Shown here piece after piece: positions 52,763-60,636 of a stretch of DNA of 64,000 nt (its first letter is position 1; each line of letters starts with the position of its first letter). The notes under the pieces are model-generated. The model was given only the letters and a program-made list of their open reading frames with translations. It was not told where the DNA came from and did not search any database. The position numbers and the translations under genes were made by a program. This DNA is from Pararobbsia alpina (GTDB taxonomy: Bacteria; Pseudomonadota; Gammaproteobacteria; Burkholderiales; Burkholderiaceae), in the NCBI RefSeq assembly GCF_902859895.1, contig NZ_CADIKM010000023.1, positions 1 to 64,000 of the forward strand, in the 5' to 3' direction.

Positions 52763-53766
52763 TTCAGATCGCTTGCCGAGATGCTGCGAAGCGCATCGAC
52801 GTCGATTTCCTTGTTCGCGGTCAGGCGATGATCGGCCGCGCCGTTTTCCAGGTTGAGCGCCATCACCTGGTCAAACACGCCAAATGCAGGGCCAGGCGTG
52901 GCCTTCGTGCCGAAGTAGGCGCTCGTGCGTGCGAAGTCGGTGTATTCCAGGCTGCCGACGATCGTCTGCTTGAACTCATCCGCGCTCAGTTTGTAGTGGG
53001 GCGCGGCGAGCTTGACGAACTGTTCTGGATTGGTCTTGTAGTAGTCAATCGCCTTGTATATGCCGATCAGGAATTTGCGGTACTTGTCCGGATTGGCCTT
53101 GAGATCGTCCTGCCGCACGATCAGCACGTCGACGATTACGCCCGGATGTTCACGCGACGACACCAGCAGTTTCGGCGAACGGCCCCCGTTGACCGTCATC
53201 ACCTGCGAGAGGAAAGGCTGGTACGTCGCGACGGCTCCGATCGATTTGTCGGAGAATACGGCGACGCTGTCGGCCGTCGAGATTTCCTTGAGCTTGAGAT
53301 CCTTGAGGGTCAGCCCTTGCTTCTTCAATTCCATTTGCAGTAGCAGGCGGGCCGGGATGTTGGGTTCCGACGCGATGGTCTTGCCCTTGAGCTCGGCCAC
53401 GCTCTTGATGCTGCCGTCGGATACCACGCCGTCGCCGCCGAGCGATTCGTCGATCGTGCCGATGATGACACCGGGCGTATCGTCGGTGCGCGGTCGGCCC
53501 TGATATTCGCCGACCGTGCGCATGTCCATCTCGATGTCGCCGCGGGCCATCGCCGCCATCACATTGGGGCGTTCATCCTCGAACTTGAGACTGACATCGA
53601 TACCGAGTTGCTTGAAATAGCCGAGCTCATCCGCGACGAATATAGGCGCGTAGCCGGACCAGTTCGGGCTGAGAATCCGTATGCGGTTATCCGCATGCGC
53701 GCCGGCTGAGAAGGCGGTCAGACTGCACACTGCCGTGACTGTCGCCAGGCTTTTGATGAAGTTCAT
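52759..53766 (-). CDS. ABC transporter periplasmic binding protein (SsuA/NMT1-like)
   Basis: 335 residues with a signal peptide (SLTAFSAGAHA-DN). The mature domain starts IRILSPNWSGYAPIFVADELGYFKQLG and has MAAMARGDIEMDMRTVGEY and GVIIGTIDESLGGDGVVSD, typical of SsuA/ThiY-like proteins. The ligand is unknown. Context includes a creatininase-type hydrolase and an SDR, so a lactam, amide or similar nitrogen compound is as plausible as a sulfonate. It follows the unknown gene by 45 bases and overlaps the permease gene. It is the most informative target for ligand tests. Confidence 0.87.
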   Translation of the reverse strand: MNFIKSLATVTAVCSLTAFSAGAHADNRIRILSPNWSGYAPIFVADELGYFKQLGIDVSLKFEDERPNVMAAMARGDIEMDMRTVGEYQGRPRTDDTPGVIIGTIDESLGGDGVVSDGSIKSVAELKGKTIASEPNIPARLLLQMELKKQGLTLKDLKLKEISTADSVAVFSDKSIGAVATYQPFLSQVMTVNGGRSPKLLVSSREHPGVIVDVLIVRQDDLKANPDKYRKFLIGIYKAIDYYKTNPEQFVKLAAPHYKLSADEFKQTIVGSLEYTDFARTSAYFGTKATPGPAFGVFDQVMALNLENGAADHRLTANKEIDVDALRSISASDLK

Positions 53767-53811
53767 TTCGTGCTCCTGTTGGACCGGGTGAGGGCGGGGA
53801 AAAAGGCGTGT

Positions 53812-54771
53812 TCATGTCGTCGACATCCCGTTTGGCGCCGATGGCGACTGCGACTGCGACGGTGACGGTGACGGTGGCGGCGACGGCGACGGGATGTGTC
53901 CGGCCGTTTTGGCGCTGGGCATCGGATGCCGCTCGAGGGGGCGCCAGGCCTTCGCGCGTCCTCCTGTCAATGCGGCAATATCGGGCAGGCCGGCGCTGTC
54001 GCACGCGACTGAGCGCCCTTCGCGCCACGGCAGCGTGGACAGTTCGATAGTCCATTGCTCGGCGTCGTAGCGTCCAAAGGACATTTCGAAATCAGCAAAG
54101 GCCTCCTGCTCGCTGCGCGTGGCGGCGCCTTCGGTAAATTGGCGTTTTGCACGGCAGGCGGGCGCGGCACGCAGGGCGCGGTCACGCATGTACATGAAGT
54201 AGCCGCCGCTTGCGAGCAGGAGGATCTGCGGGTCGCCCGGACGATGGCCTTCGAGGGCGCGCTCGCCGTTCTCGGCGCGCGGCAGCTTGCACCAGACTTC
54301 GCGATAGCGTTGATGGATGTCGTCTTCGATCAGACTCTCGCTCGTGAAGCGCATGTGCCCGATATCGCGTGTGTCGCGAAGCTGGAAGTCCCATTGACGA
54401 TCCCAGAAGCAGAGCTCGCCGCTGATTCTCGTCGGGCCCGCGAAGCCCTGGCCCTTGCAGAGCCAGTCCAGCTGTGCGCTGCTGCATTCGGCGAGCGAGG
54501 TGACACCCTCGAAGCTCGGGCGTTGCGCGCTGACGCCGAGATCGGCATGCCAGTCGGGTGTCTGCAGCCAGTAGCGCAGCGTGGTTTCGTCGCGATGGCG
54601 CTCGTCGACATACGAGGCGCGTTTCCAGACACCAAGGTAGGCATCAGGCACAAGGGGCGCGACGTAGGACCAGTCTGCGGGCATCCGCGGGACCTCGCGC
54701 TGCGGCTCGGCGGCATCGTGGGCGAGTGCGGTGTGGGTAGTGAGAGGGGGGCGTGCGGTATGCGCTGGCAT
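53812..54771 (-). CDS. Unknown conserved-looking protein with Ser/Pro repeat tail
   Basis: 319 residues; no family assigned. Residues 35-230 are strand-rich with many Trp (YLGVWKRASYVDE, LRYWLQTPDWHADLG, LCFWDRQWDFQLRDT), and GVWKR resembles the G-x-W element of lipocalin-like barrels, so a calycin-type fold is a guess. The C-terminus is a low-complexity PSPSPPPSPSPSQSQSPS tail encoded by GCGACT/GGTGAC-type short repeats (53844-53892). Its ATG at 54771 sits within the SDR stop (TGATG), showing coupled translation. It lies between SDR and ABC genes, so it should act in the same pathway, perhaps as an enzyme or carrier. Confidence 0.6.
   Translation of the reverse strand: MPAHTARPPLTTHTALAHDAAEPQREVPRMPADWSYVAPLVPDAYLGVWKRASYVDERHRDETTLRYWLQTPDWHADLGVSAQRPSFEGVTSLAECSSAQLDWLCKGQGFAGPTRISGELCFWDRQWDFQLRDTRDIGHMRFTSESLIEDDIHQRYREVWCKLPRAENGERALEGHRPGDPQILLLASGGYFMYMRDRALRAAPACRAKRQFTEGAATRSEQEAFADFEMSFGRYDAEQWTIELSTLPWREGRSVACDSAGLPDIAALTGGRAKAWRPLERHPMPSAKTAGHIPSPSPPPSPSPSQSQSPSAPNGMSTT
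53844..53892 (-). repeat. Short tandem repeat coding the Ser/Pro tail
   Basis: Imperfect six-base units (GCGACT, GGTGAC, GGCGAC on the plus strand) run for about 49 bases inside the 3' end of the unknown gene. Such tracts can change length by slippage, and each six-base step would add or remove a Ser-Pro or Ser-Gln pair without a frameshift. Confidence 0.6.
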
Positions 54772-55490
54772 CAGTGCATCCCCGCGCCGCCGTCGGCGCT
54801 GTAGCACTGGCCGGTGATGAAACTCGCACCCGCGCTGGCGAGAAAGGCGATCACCGCGGCGACCTCTTCGGGGCGGCCGATGCGGCCCATGGGATTGCGC
54901 CGCTCGACGGCTTTCTGGGCATCGTTCATTGACGCGTAATTCAACAGTGGGGTATCGATCGGACCTGGTGCGACCGCGTTCACTAGGATCCGCGGCGACA
55001 GTTCGCGTGCCCACGACCGCGTGAGCGAGAGGATTGCACCCTTGGTCGCCGTGTAGGCACTGGCGCCCTCGCGGCCGAGATAGGCGAGCTCGGAGGCGAC
55101 ATTGATGATGCGCGCCTGGTCGACACCATCGTTCGGCATGTACCGCAGCGCTTCTCTTGCGGTGAGGATCGTGCCGCGCACATTGGTCCGATACATCCTG
55201 TCGATCGAATCGGCTTCGATGCGCGTGAGCGGCGCATCGATCTCGATGCCCGCAGCATTGATCAGCAGCGTGATGCGGTTTTCCAGACGGTCTGCCGCCT
55301 GTGCGACGGCGGCGACGATTTGGGATTCCTCGCTCAGGTCGAGTTGCACGATCGGAACATCGGCGTCGACGGTCGGCGAAAGATCGAGGCCGATCACGCT
55401 CGCGCCTTGGTCGGCCAGTGCCCGGGCCGCCGCGCGGCCGATGCCGCTGGCGGCGCCAGTCACCACCGCATGTATGTGTTTGAAACTCAT
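54771..55490 (-). CDS. Short-chain dehydrogenase/reductase
   Basis: 239 residues, classical SDR. The nucleotide motif is VVTGAASGIGRAAARAL, with Asp at VIGLDLS, which favours NAD+. NAAG is present, the catalytic serine in INVASELAYLG and Tyr-x-x-x-Lys in AYTATKGAIL. The end, ITGQCYSADGGAGMH, is typical. It would oxidise or reduce an alcohol or ketone on the operon's substrate. It is the first gene of the six-gene leftward operon and its start faces the LysR gene across 270 bases, so LysR control is likely. Confidence 0.92.
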   Translation of the reverse strand: MSFKHIHAVVTGAASGIGRAAARALADQGASVIGLDLSPTVDADVPIVQLDLSEESQIVAAVAQAADRLENRITLLINAAGIEIDAPLTRIEADSIDRMYRTNVRGTILTAREALRYMPNDGVDQARIINVASELAYLGREGASAYTATKGAILSLTRSWARELSPRILVNAVAPGPIDTPLLNYASMNDAQKAVERRNPMGRIGRPEEVAAVIAFLASAGASFITGQCYSADGGAGMH

Positions 55491-55685
55491 TGAATGGCTT
55501 CCACTTCGGCCGGTGGGTTTGGGGTGAGCGTCGAACGCGATATCACACTCTGTCTCCTTGCTTCGGGATGTGGCGCAATGCGCCTGCGTCCGGGGACGAT
55601 CGACCGCTGGAACCCGCCAAACGGGGGAGCGGACGTCTCACCTCGGTCTGCTCAAACGGGTCTGTTGAAGCGAGTATGTCGAGCC

Positions 55686-55725
55686 AATATATCGAGATGT
55701 ATAACGATTATTGGATTGATATATT
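55686..55725. promoter_or_regulatory. Inverted repeat in the LysR/SDR divergent promoter
   Basis: AATATATC at 55686 and its exact reverse complement GATATATT at 55718 are separated by 24 bases, in an A/T-rich stretch 35 bases before the LysR start. LysR regulators typically bind A/T-rich inverted repeats of this kind and act on the divergent promoter. The match is by position and shape only. Confidence 0.45.
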
Positions 55726-55760
55726 TGGAAAACTCGAAGTATCGACAAGGGGCGTGCCCG

Positions 55761-56657
55761 ATGCGAAGACTGGACAATATCGACCTGCGCCTGCTGAGGA
55801 TCTATACGACGCTCGTCGATGCGGGGAGTTTTTTCGATGCCGGCGTGGCGCTCAATTTGTCGCAGCCGACCTTGAGCACCCATCTGGCGACACTCGAGCA
55901 GCGCCTTGGGGAGCGGCTGTGCGAGCGGGGGCGCAAGGGCTTTCGGCTCACGCCATTTGGAGAGGTGACCTACAACGCGGCGCAGACGCTGTTCGGCGAG
56001 ATCAACCGCTTCAACGAGCGCGTGAGCAATCCGGCGTCGAAAGTGGTCGACCGGCTGGCGGTCGGCATCATCGACGGGGTCGTGACCAATCCGAAGCTCG
56101 GCCTGCAAGCCGCGATCGGAGAATTTCTGAAGACACGCGAGGTATTCATCGATCTTGACCTTGGCACGCCACGCGAGCTCGAGCGGGCGATCTTGACCGG
56201 CGAGCGCGACCTCGTGATCGGCCCAGTCGCGCAATCGTCACCGGACGTGACTTATGTGGCTTTGCACCGCGAGCCGCACGCGCTCTATTGCGGCAAGGAT
56301 CATCCGTTCTTCGAACTGCCCGCGCAAAAGCTGAGTCGCAAGCTGCTCGATGAATCGCTATTCTCGATCCGCGGCTATCGCAACTTCGACGACCTCTATC
56401 GGGTCGGACACCGGCGGGCGAGCGGCAGTGTCAACAAGATCGAGGCGCAGACGATGATGATCCTGTCTGGCCAGTACGTCGGCTTCCTGCCGTGCCACGT
56501 GGGCGATCACTGGGCCTCGATGGGCATGATGAAGGTGCTGAAGCACCGGACCTATGCGTTTGAGTCGCAGCACTTTGCAGCGTACCGGAGTGCCGATGCG
56601 AACAACAGGACACTCGTGGCGTTCCTGCGGGCAGTCAAGCACTACGCGATGGCCTGA
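55761..56657 (+). CDS. LysR-family transcriptional regulator
   Basis: 298 residues. The winged helix is residues 5-65: IDLRLLRIYTTLVDAGSFFDAGVALNLSQPTLSTHLATLEQRLG. The C-terminal effector domain begins near residue 92 (VDRLAVGIIDGVV). ATG 55761, with AAGGGG upstream, is chosen; the open frame to 55494 precedes it without LysR similarity. It is divergent from the SDR-ABC-creatininase operon and probably activates it in response to the imported compound. An inverted repeat lies between the two starts. The effector is unknown. Confidence 0.88.
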   Translation: MRRLDNIDLRLLRIYTTLVDAGSFFDAGVALNLSQPTLSTHLATLEQRLGERLCERGRKGFRLTPFGEVTYNAAQTLFGEINRFNERVSNPASKVVDRLAVGIIDGVVTNPKLGLQAAIGEFLKTREVFIDLDLGTPRELERAILTGERDLVIGPVAQSSPDVTYVALHREPHALYCGKDHPFFELPAQKLSRKLLDESLFSIRGYRNFDDLYRVGHRRASGSVNKIEAQTMMILSGQYVGFLPCHVGDHWASMGMMKVLKHRTYAFESQHFAAYRSADANNRTLVAFLRAVKHYAMA

Positions 56658-56693
56658 GTGGCTAGCCCGATGAGGTGTCGTGCTCCCATCGCG

Positions 56694-57350
56694 TCAGTTC
56701 TTTACTTCGTCATCCGGCCACGCGTTTTCGAATACACATGTGTCGAGCGGCGCACGACGTGCCCAGCGTTCGGTTTCGAGCATCGGCTGTGAGTAAAACT
56801 GTTCGACCTGACCGATGCACAGGATCGCCACCGGCTTCGCGCCGGCAGGCATCCGCAGCAAGCGGCGCACTTCATCGACATCGAACAGCGACACCCAGCC
56901 CATTCCGAGCCCTTCCGCACGTGCGGCGAGCCACATGTTCTGAATCGCGCATGCAACCGATGCGAGATCCATCTCCGGTAGCGTGCGGCGGCCGAACACA
57001 TGCTTGTCGCGCCCATCCATCAGCGCAACGACCAGCAACTCGCCGCAGTCGAGCATGCCTTCGACCTTGAGCCGCATGAACTCGTCGCTGCGTTCACCGA
57101 GCGCGTCGGCGGTCAGGCGCCGCTCGCGTTCGACTGCGTCGTGCAATGCGATGCGCAGCGCGCCATCGGTGATGCGCACAATTCGCCAGGGTTGCATGAA
57201 ACCGACGCTGGGCGCATGGTGCGCCGCGGACAGCAGGCGGTGCATCGTGGCCGAATCGACAGGGCCACGCACGAAGTGCCGCATGTCGCGCCGCTCGTAA
57301 ATCGCGCGGTAGACGGCGGCGATATCGGATTCGTCAAAACCCATCGTCAT
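56694..57350 (-). CDS. bluB: 5,6-dimethylbenzimidazole synthase
   Basis: 218 residues, flavin enzyme of the nitroreductase fold that breaks down FMN to form 5,6-dimethylbenzimidazole, the lower ligand of vitamin B12. Family features are AIYERRDMRHFVRGPVDS, LSAAHHAPSVGFMQPWRIV and QNMWLAARAEGLGMGWVSLFD, the last being a BluB hallmark. The C-terminal ENAWPDDE is also typical. ATG 57350 has no good ribosome site because an IS6 transposase fragment ends directly upstream (57347 onward), so insertion may have replaced its native leader. No other cobalamin genes are in the window, and the expression may be altered. Confidence 0.9.
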   Translation of the reverse strand: MTMGFDESDIAAVYRAIYERRDMRHFVRGPVDSATMHRLLSAAHHAPSVGFMQPWRIVRITDGALRIALHDAVERERRLTADALGERSDEFMRLKVEGMLDCGELLVVALMDGRDKHVFGRRTLPEMDLASVACAIQNMWLAARAEGLGMGWVSLFDVDEVRRLLRMPAGAKPVAILCIGQVEQFYSQPMLETERWARRAPLDTCVFENAWPDDEVKN

Positions 57351-57379
57351 GAAACAATGAGGCCGCGAAGGCCGGACAC

Positions 57380-57544
57380 GGTCGAATGATCAACGCAAAT
57401 CCGACGCTCGGCGACGATTTCTTTAATGAGCCGGAGGCTCAGCGGATAGGCGACATACCCATGTCCGCACATCAGCAGCACGTCGAGCGGGTAGTGCAGG
57501 CGCTTGAGCAAGCGTGCCACGGTTGAATTCAGGCTCGGCTTCAT
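57380..57544 (-). mobile_element. IS6-family transposase fragment
   Basis: The N-terminal about 53 residues of an IS6-type transposase remain: LLKRLHYPLDVLLMCGHGYVA then PLSLRLIKEIVAERRICVDHSTV. Family members continue with the DDE catalytic domain, which is lost. After DHSTV the frame runs into non-homologous sequence and stops just before bluB (stop 57347-57349). No inverted repeats were found. The element is dead but marks a past insertion or recombination next to bluB. Confidence 0.8.
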
Positions 57545-57583
57545 CGATCACATCGTTCGTCTTTAGCCCTTGAGCATACCAGA

Positions 57584-57622
57584 CCACCTTACTGAGCCAC
57601 CTTACTGAGCCGCCTTACTGAG
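57584..57622. repeat. Three 13-base tandem repeats
   Basis: The unit CCACCTTACTGAG occurs three times in a row (third copy CCGCCTTACTGAG) between the IS6 fragment and the DUF2946 gene. It is outside any gene. It may be an insertion-site scar or a slippage product; no known regulatory role. Confidence 0.85.
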
Positions 57623-57707
57623 ACAAAACCGCTGTTCCGTCCCCCGGGATGCCTCTTCGCGCGTGGCCCTCAAGGGACGTTGAACCAGTGTATCGGCGTG
57701 CGTCAAA

Positions 57708-58124
57708 ATGCGACGCGGGGAGTCTGGAAATGTACCTGTCGAAGTGGTAAGCTTCGCCCGACTGACCTTTCGTAACCGCAAACATCTGACCACATGGCTT
57801 GGCCTGATCGCCATGTGGCTTATCGTGTTTGCGCCGCTCGTTAGTCAACTGGTCGTCTCGGCGCGCGCGCACGAACCCGTCGCCGCCCTCTGTTCCGTCG
57901 TTCAACCCGGCCATCCGGAACACCACTCGCCTGCGAGCTTGCTCGACGCCTGCGGATATTGTGACCTGCTCGCAGATCACATAGTGATGCCGTCTGTTCC
58001 TCAAGCGGCTGTCTCGATTGTCCTGCTCGTAAGCGTTGCCGCTGTGGCCGTGCTGGGCACCCGCTTCACGCCTCTCGGCGCTTTCCCTTCCGGACGCCCA
58101 CGCGCTCCCCCGGTTTTTTCCTGA
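57708..58124 (+). CDS. DUF2946-family membrane protein
   Basis: About 138 residues from ATG 57708. One N-terminal helix (TTWLGLIAMWLIVFAPLVSQLV), then the family marker LLDACGYCDLLADH, a CxxC-like pair (CGYC) with following histidine, and a second helix (AAVSIVLLVSVAAVAVLG). DUF2946 genes are often next to TonB receptors and copper or heme related genes, which fits the next gene. GTG 57744 is an alternative start, giving a shorter basic N-terminus; no ribosome site decides. The family function is not known; a role in metal handling in the periplasm is inference. Confidence 0.75.
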   Translation: MRRGESGNVPVEVVSFARLTFRNRKHLTTWLGLIAMWLIVFAPLVSQLVVSARAHEPVAALCSVVQPGHPEHHSPASLLDACGYCDLLADHIVMPSVPQAAVSIVLLVSVAAVAVLGTRFTPLGAFPSGRPRAPPVFS

Positions 58125-58210
58125 TCGCTGTTCCAGCTGCTGGCCATGCACGTCAATGCGCCCATTGAAGGCGCACGCGGCCGCTCGTCCAATGCATTCA
58201 GGAAACTCCA

Positions 58211-60541
58211 ATGCTCAACTTCGCTTTGCGAAGGCTGCCCCTCCGCGCTCGCAAACGGGGGCGTCATGTCACGTTCGGGCTCTTGCCGCTTTCGTTCATC
58301 CCTTCGTTCGCTCATGCCGATGGCACGGCTGTCGACGTTACCTTGCCGTCTGTGACGGTCACGGCAAGCGCGCCCACGCAGCAGGCCACGATCGACCCGG
58401 ATCTGCCGGCCACGGTCGAGACGGTTACGCCAGCGCAGTTCCAGAACTGGAACGTCGTCAACAGTGAGGATGTGCTTCAGTACATGCCTAACCTCGCGGT
58501 CCGCAAGCGCTTTATCGGTGATTTGAATTCGATCATCGCCGTACGCGGCACGAGTAACACCCAAAGCGCACGCGGTCTCGTCTATGCGGACGGCCTGCTG
58601 CTGAGCAATCTGCTCGGCAACAGCTTTTCGTTTCCGCCCGAATGGTCGATGGTGTCGCCGGATGAAATCGAGCAGGTGAGCGTGATCTACGGCCCGTACT
58701 CGGCGGCATATCCAGGCAATTCGCTCGGCGCGACGGTGCTGATCACCACCCGGATGCCGACGAAGTTCGAGGTGGGCGCAGACGTCAAAGGCTTTACCCA
58801 GCATTTCAATCAATTTGGCGTGAACGGCAACTTCAACGGCAGCGAGGTGAGCGCGTCGATCGGCGACAAGATCGGCCAGTTCTCGTATCTGCTTGATGTG
58901 AATCACCTGGAAAACACCAGCCAGCCTCTTCAGTTCGGGACGCTCGCGAAGTCCAGCACACCCGCCAAAGTGACCGACACCCCGGTTACCGGAGCGTACT
59001 TCTACAACAACCAGACCAACACGCCGACCGCAGTGCTGGGCGTGAACGGAGAAGGTATCGAGCATTCGATCAACGACCAGTTCAAGCTGAAAATGCAGTA
59101 CGACTTCACGCCGACACTGCAGGGCGGCTTCACGCTCGGTTACTGGCATCACAGCTACAACAGCGAGACCTCGACGTTTCTGCGCGACGCCAACGGAAAC
59201 CCGGTGTATAGCGGCAACGTCAACATCGGCGGGTACGAGTACTCGATTCCCGAGGCCGAGTTCGCACCGAGTTCCGGCTTCAGCGAAAACTGGTTGTACG
59301 GCGTGACATTGAAAACGCGCAACCCGACTGGCTGGAACGCTGAGGCAATCGCTTCCTACTACGACATCAGCAACAGTGTGGCGCGTACGGCCAACTCGGG
59401 CGCGCCGGGCAACGGTCCCGGAACCGTGACCTACGGCGATGGTACCGGCTGGAAAACGCTCGATCTGAAGACCACGTACACGCCCGCATCCCCTGCGGCG
59501 GGCCTCGCCAACCATGCGCTGACGTTTGGCTACCACTACGACAACTACTTCCTCGACAACACCACCTACAACACGTTGAACTGGCAGGACAGTTCGGGCA
59601 GCACGTTTGCCAATGCGTTTTCAGGCAAGACCCAGACCCAGGCGGTCTACGCACAGGATGCGTGGCGTTTCCTGCCGCGCTGGAAGCTTGTCTATGGCGT
59701 GCGCTATGAGGACTGGCAAGCCTACGACGGCTCAGAGGCGGTTGCGGGCACACGCTTACCCTACAGCGATGTCAGCGACCAGCATTTTTCGCCCAAGGCC
59801 TCGCTTTCATTCGACGTGAGCGACGATCTGACGCTACGCGCATCGGTCGCGCGCGCCTATCGGTTCCCAACCGTGAGCGAGCTGTTTCAAGGGCAAATCA
59901 ACGGTTCCTCGATCATCAACAACAATCCGAACCTGAAGCCCGAAAACGACCTGTCTAAGGAGCTTACCGCCGAGTGGGCTCACTGGAATGGCCTCATGCG
60001 CTTCACGCTGTTCGAGGACGACGTCAAGAACACCATTTTCAGCCAGACCGATACGACGGTCGTGCCGAATGTCACGAACTTCCAGAATATCGGCGAGGTC
60101 CGTTCGCGCGGCGTCGAAACGAGCTACCAGGGAGAGGATGTAGTCGTGCGCGGGCTGGACTTGATGGCGAGTCTTGCCTATACGCAGTCGAAGATTTTGG
60201 AGAATGCGCAGAATCCGGCAACGGTCGGCAAGTACTTCTATCGCATTCCATTGTGGCGGGCTGATCTCGTCGCGAGCTACCGCATCGATGACCGTTCAAC
60301 CGTCACGGCTGGCGTCCACTACTCAGGGCGTCAATACAACACGTTGACCAATACCGACACCAACCCGGATGTCTTCGGCGGGACCAGCTCGTACACCGTC
60401 GCGAGCGTGAAATACATGTTTAGACCCTCGAAGCTCAGCGAGATCGCCATCGGCATCGACAACCTGTTCGATGAGCGCTACTTCGTCTATCACCCGTATC
60501 CGGGCCGCACGTTCTATGTCGAAGGCAAGCTGCGAATTTGA
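58211..60541 (+). CDS. TonB-dependent outer-membrane receptor
   Basis: 776 residues. Signal peptide about 1-36 (FIPSFAHA-DG). The N-terminal segment VTLPSVTVTAS holds a TonB-box-like stretch, then the plug (VVNSEDVLQYMPNLAVRKRF, GLVYADGLLLSN, IEQVSVIYGPYSAAYPGNSLGA). The remaining about 600 residues form the 22-strand barrel and end FYVEGKLRI. It takes up a bulky ligand such as a siderophore, metal complex or vitamin using TonB energy. AGGAAA precedes the ATG. DUF2946 lies upstream and PepSY downstream, a grouping known around metal uptake; the ligand itself is unknown. Confidence 0.92.
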   Translation: MLNFALRRLPLRARKRGRHVTFGLLPLSFIPSFAHADGTAVDVTLPSVTVTASAPTQQATIDPDLPATVETVTPAQFQNWNVVNSEDVLQYMPNLAVRKRFIGDLNSIIAVRGTSNTQSARGLVYADGLLLSNLLGNSFSFPPEWSMVSPDEIEQVSVIYGPYSAAYPGNSLGATVLITTRMPTKFEVGADVKGFTQHFNQFGVNGNFNGSEVSASIGDKIGQFSYLLDVNHLENTSQPLQFGTLAKSSTPAKVTDTPVTGAYFYNNQTNTPTAVLGVNGEGIEHSINDQFKLKMQYDFTPTLQGGFTLGYWHHSYNSETSTFLRDANGNPVYSGNVNIGGYEYSIPEAEFAPSSGFSENWLYGVTLKTRNPTGWNAEAIASYYDISNSVARTANSGAPGNGPGTVTYGDGTGWKTLDLKTTYTPASPAAGLANHALTFGYHYDNYFLDNTTYNTLNWQDSSGSTFANAFSGKTQTQAVYAQDAWRFLPRWKLVYGVRYEDWQAYDGSEAVAGTRLPYSDVSDQHFSPKASLSFDVSDDLTLRASVARAYRFPTVSELFQGQINGSSIINNNPNLKPENDLSKELTAEWAHWNGLMRFTLFEDDVKNTIFSQTDTTVVPNVTNFQNIGEVRSRGVETSYQGEDVVVRGLDLMASLAYTQSKILENAQNPATVGKYFYRIPLWRADLVASYRIDDRSTVTAGVHYSGRQYNTLTNTDTNPDVFGGTSSYTVASVKYMFRPSKLSEIAIGIDNLFDERYFVYHPYPGRTFYVEGKLRI

Positions 60542-60636
60542 CCGTACGCAGCCTCATGATCCCCGAGGGCCAACGTGGCCGTCGGGTCAGGGATGGGTCG
60601 GCTAGCGATCCACATCTTGGACCACAGGAGGATTCC

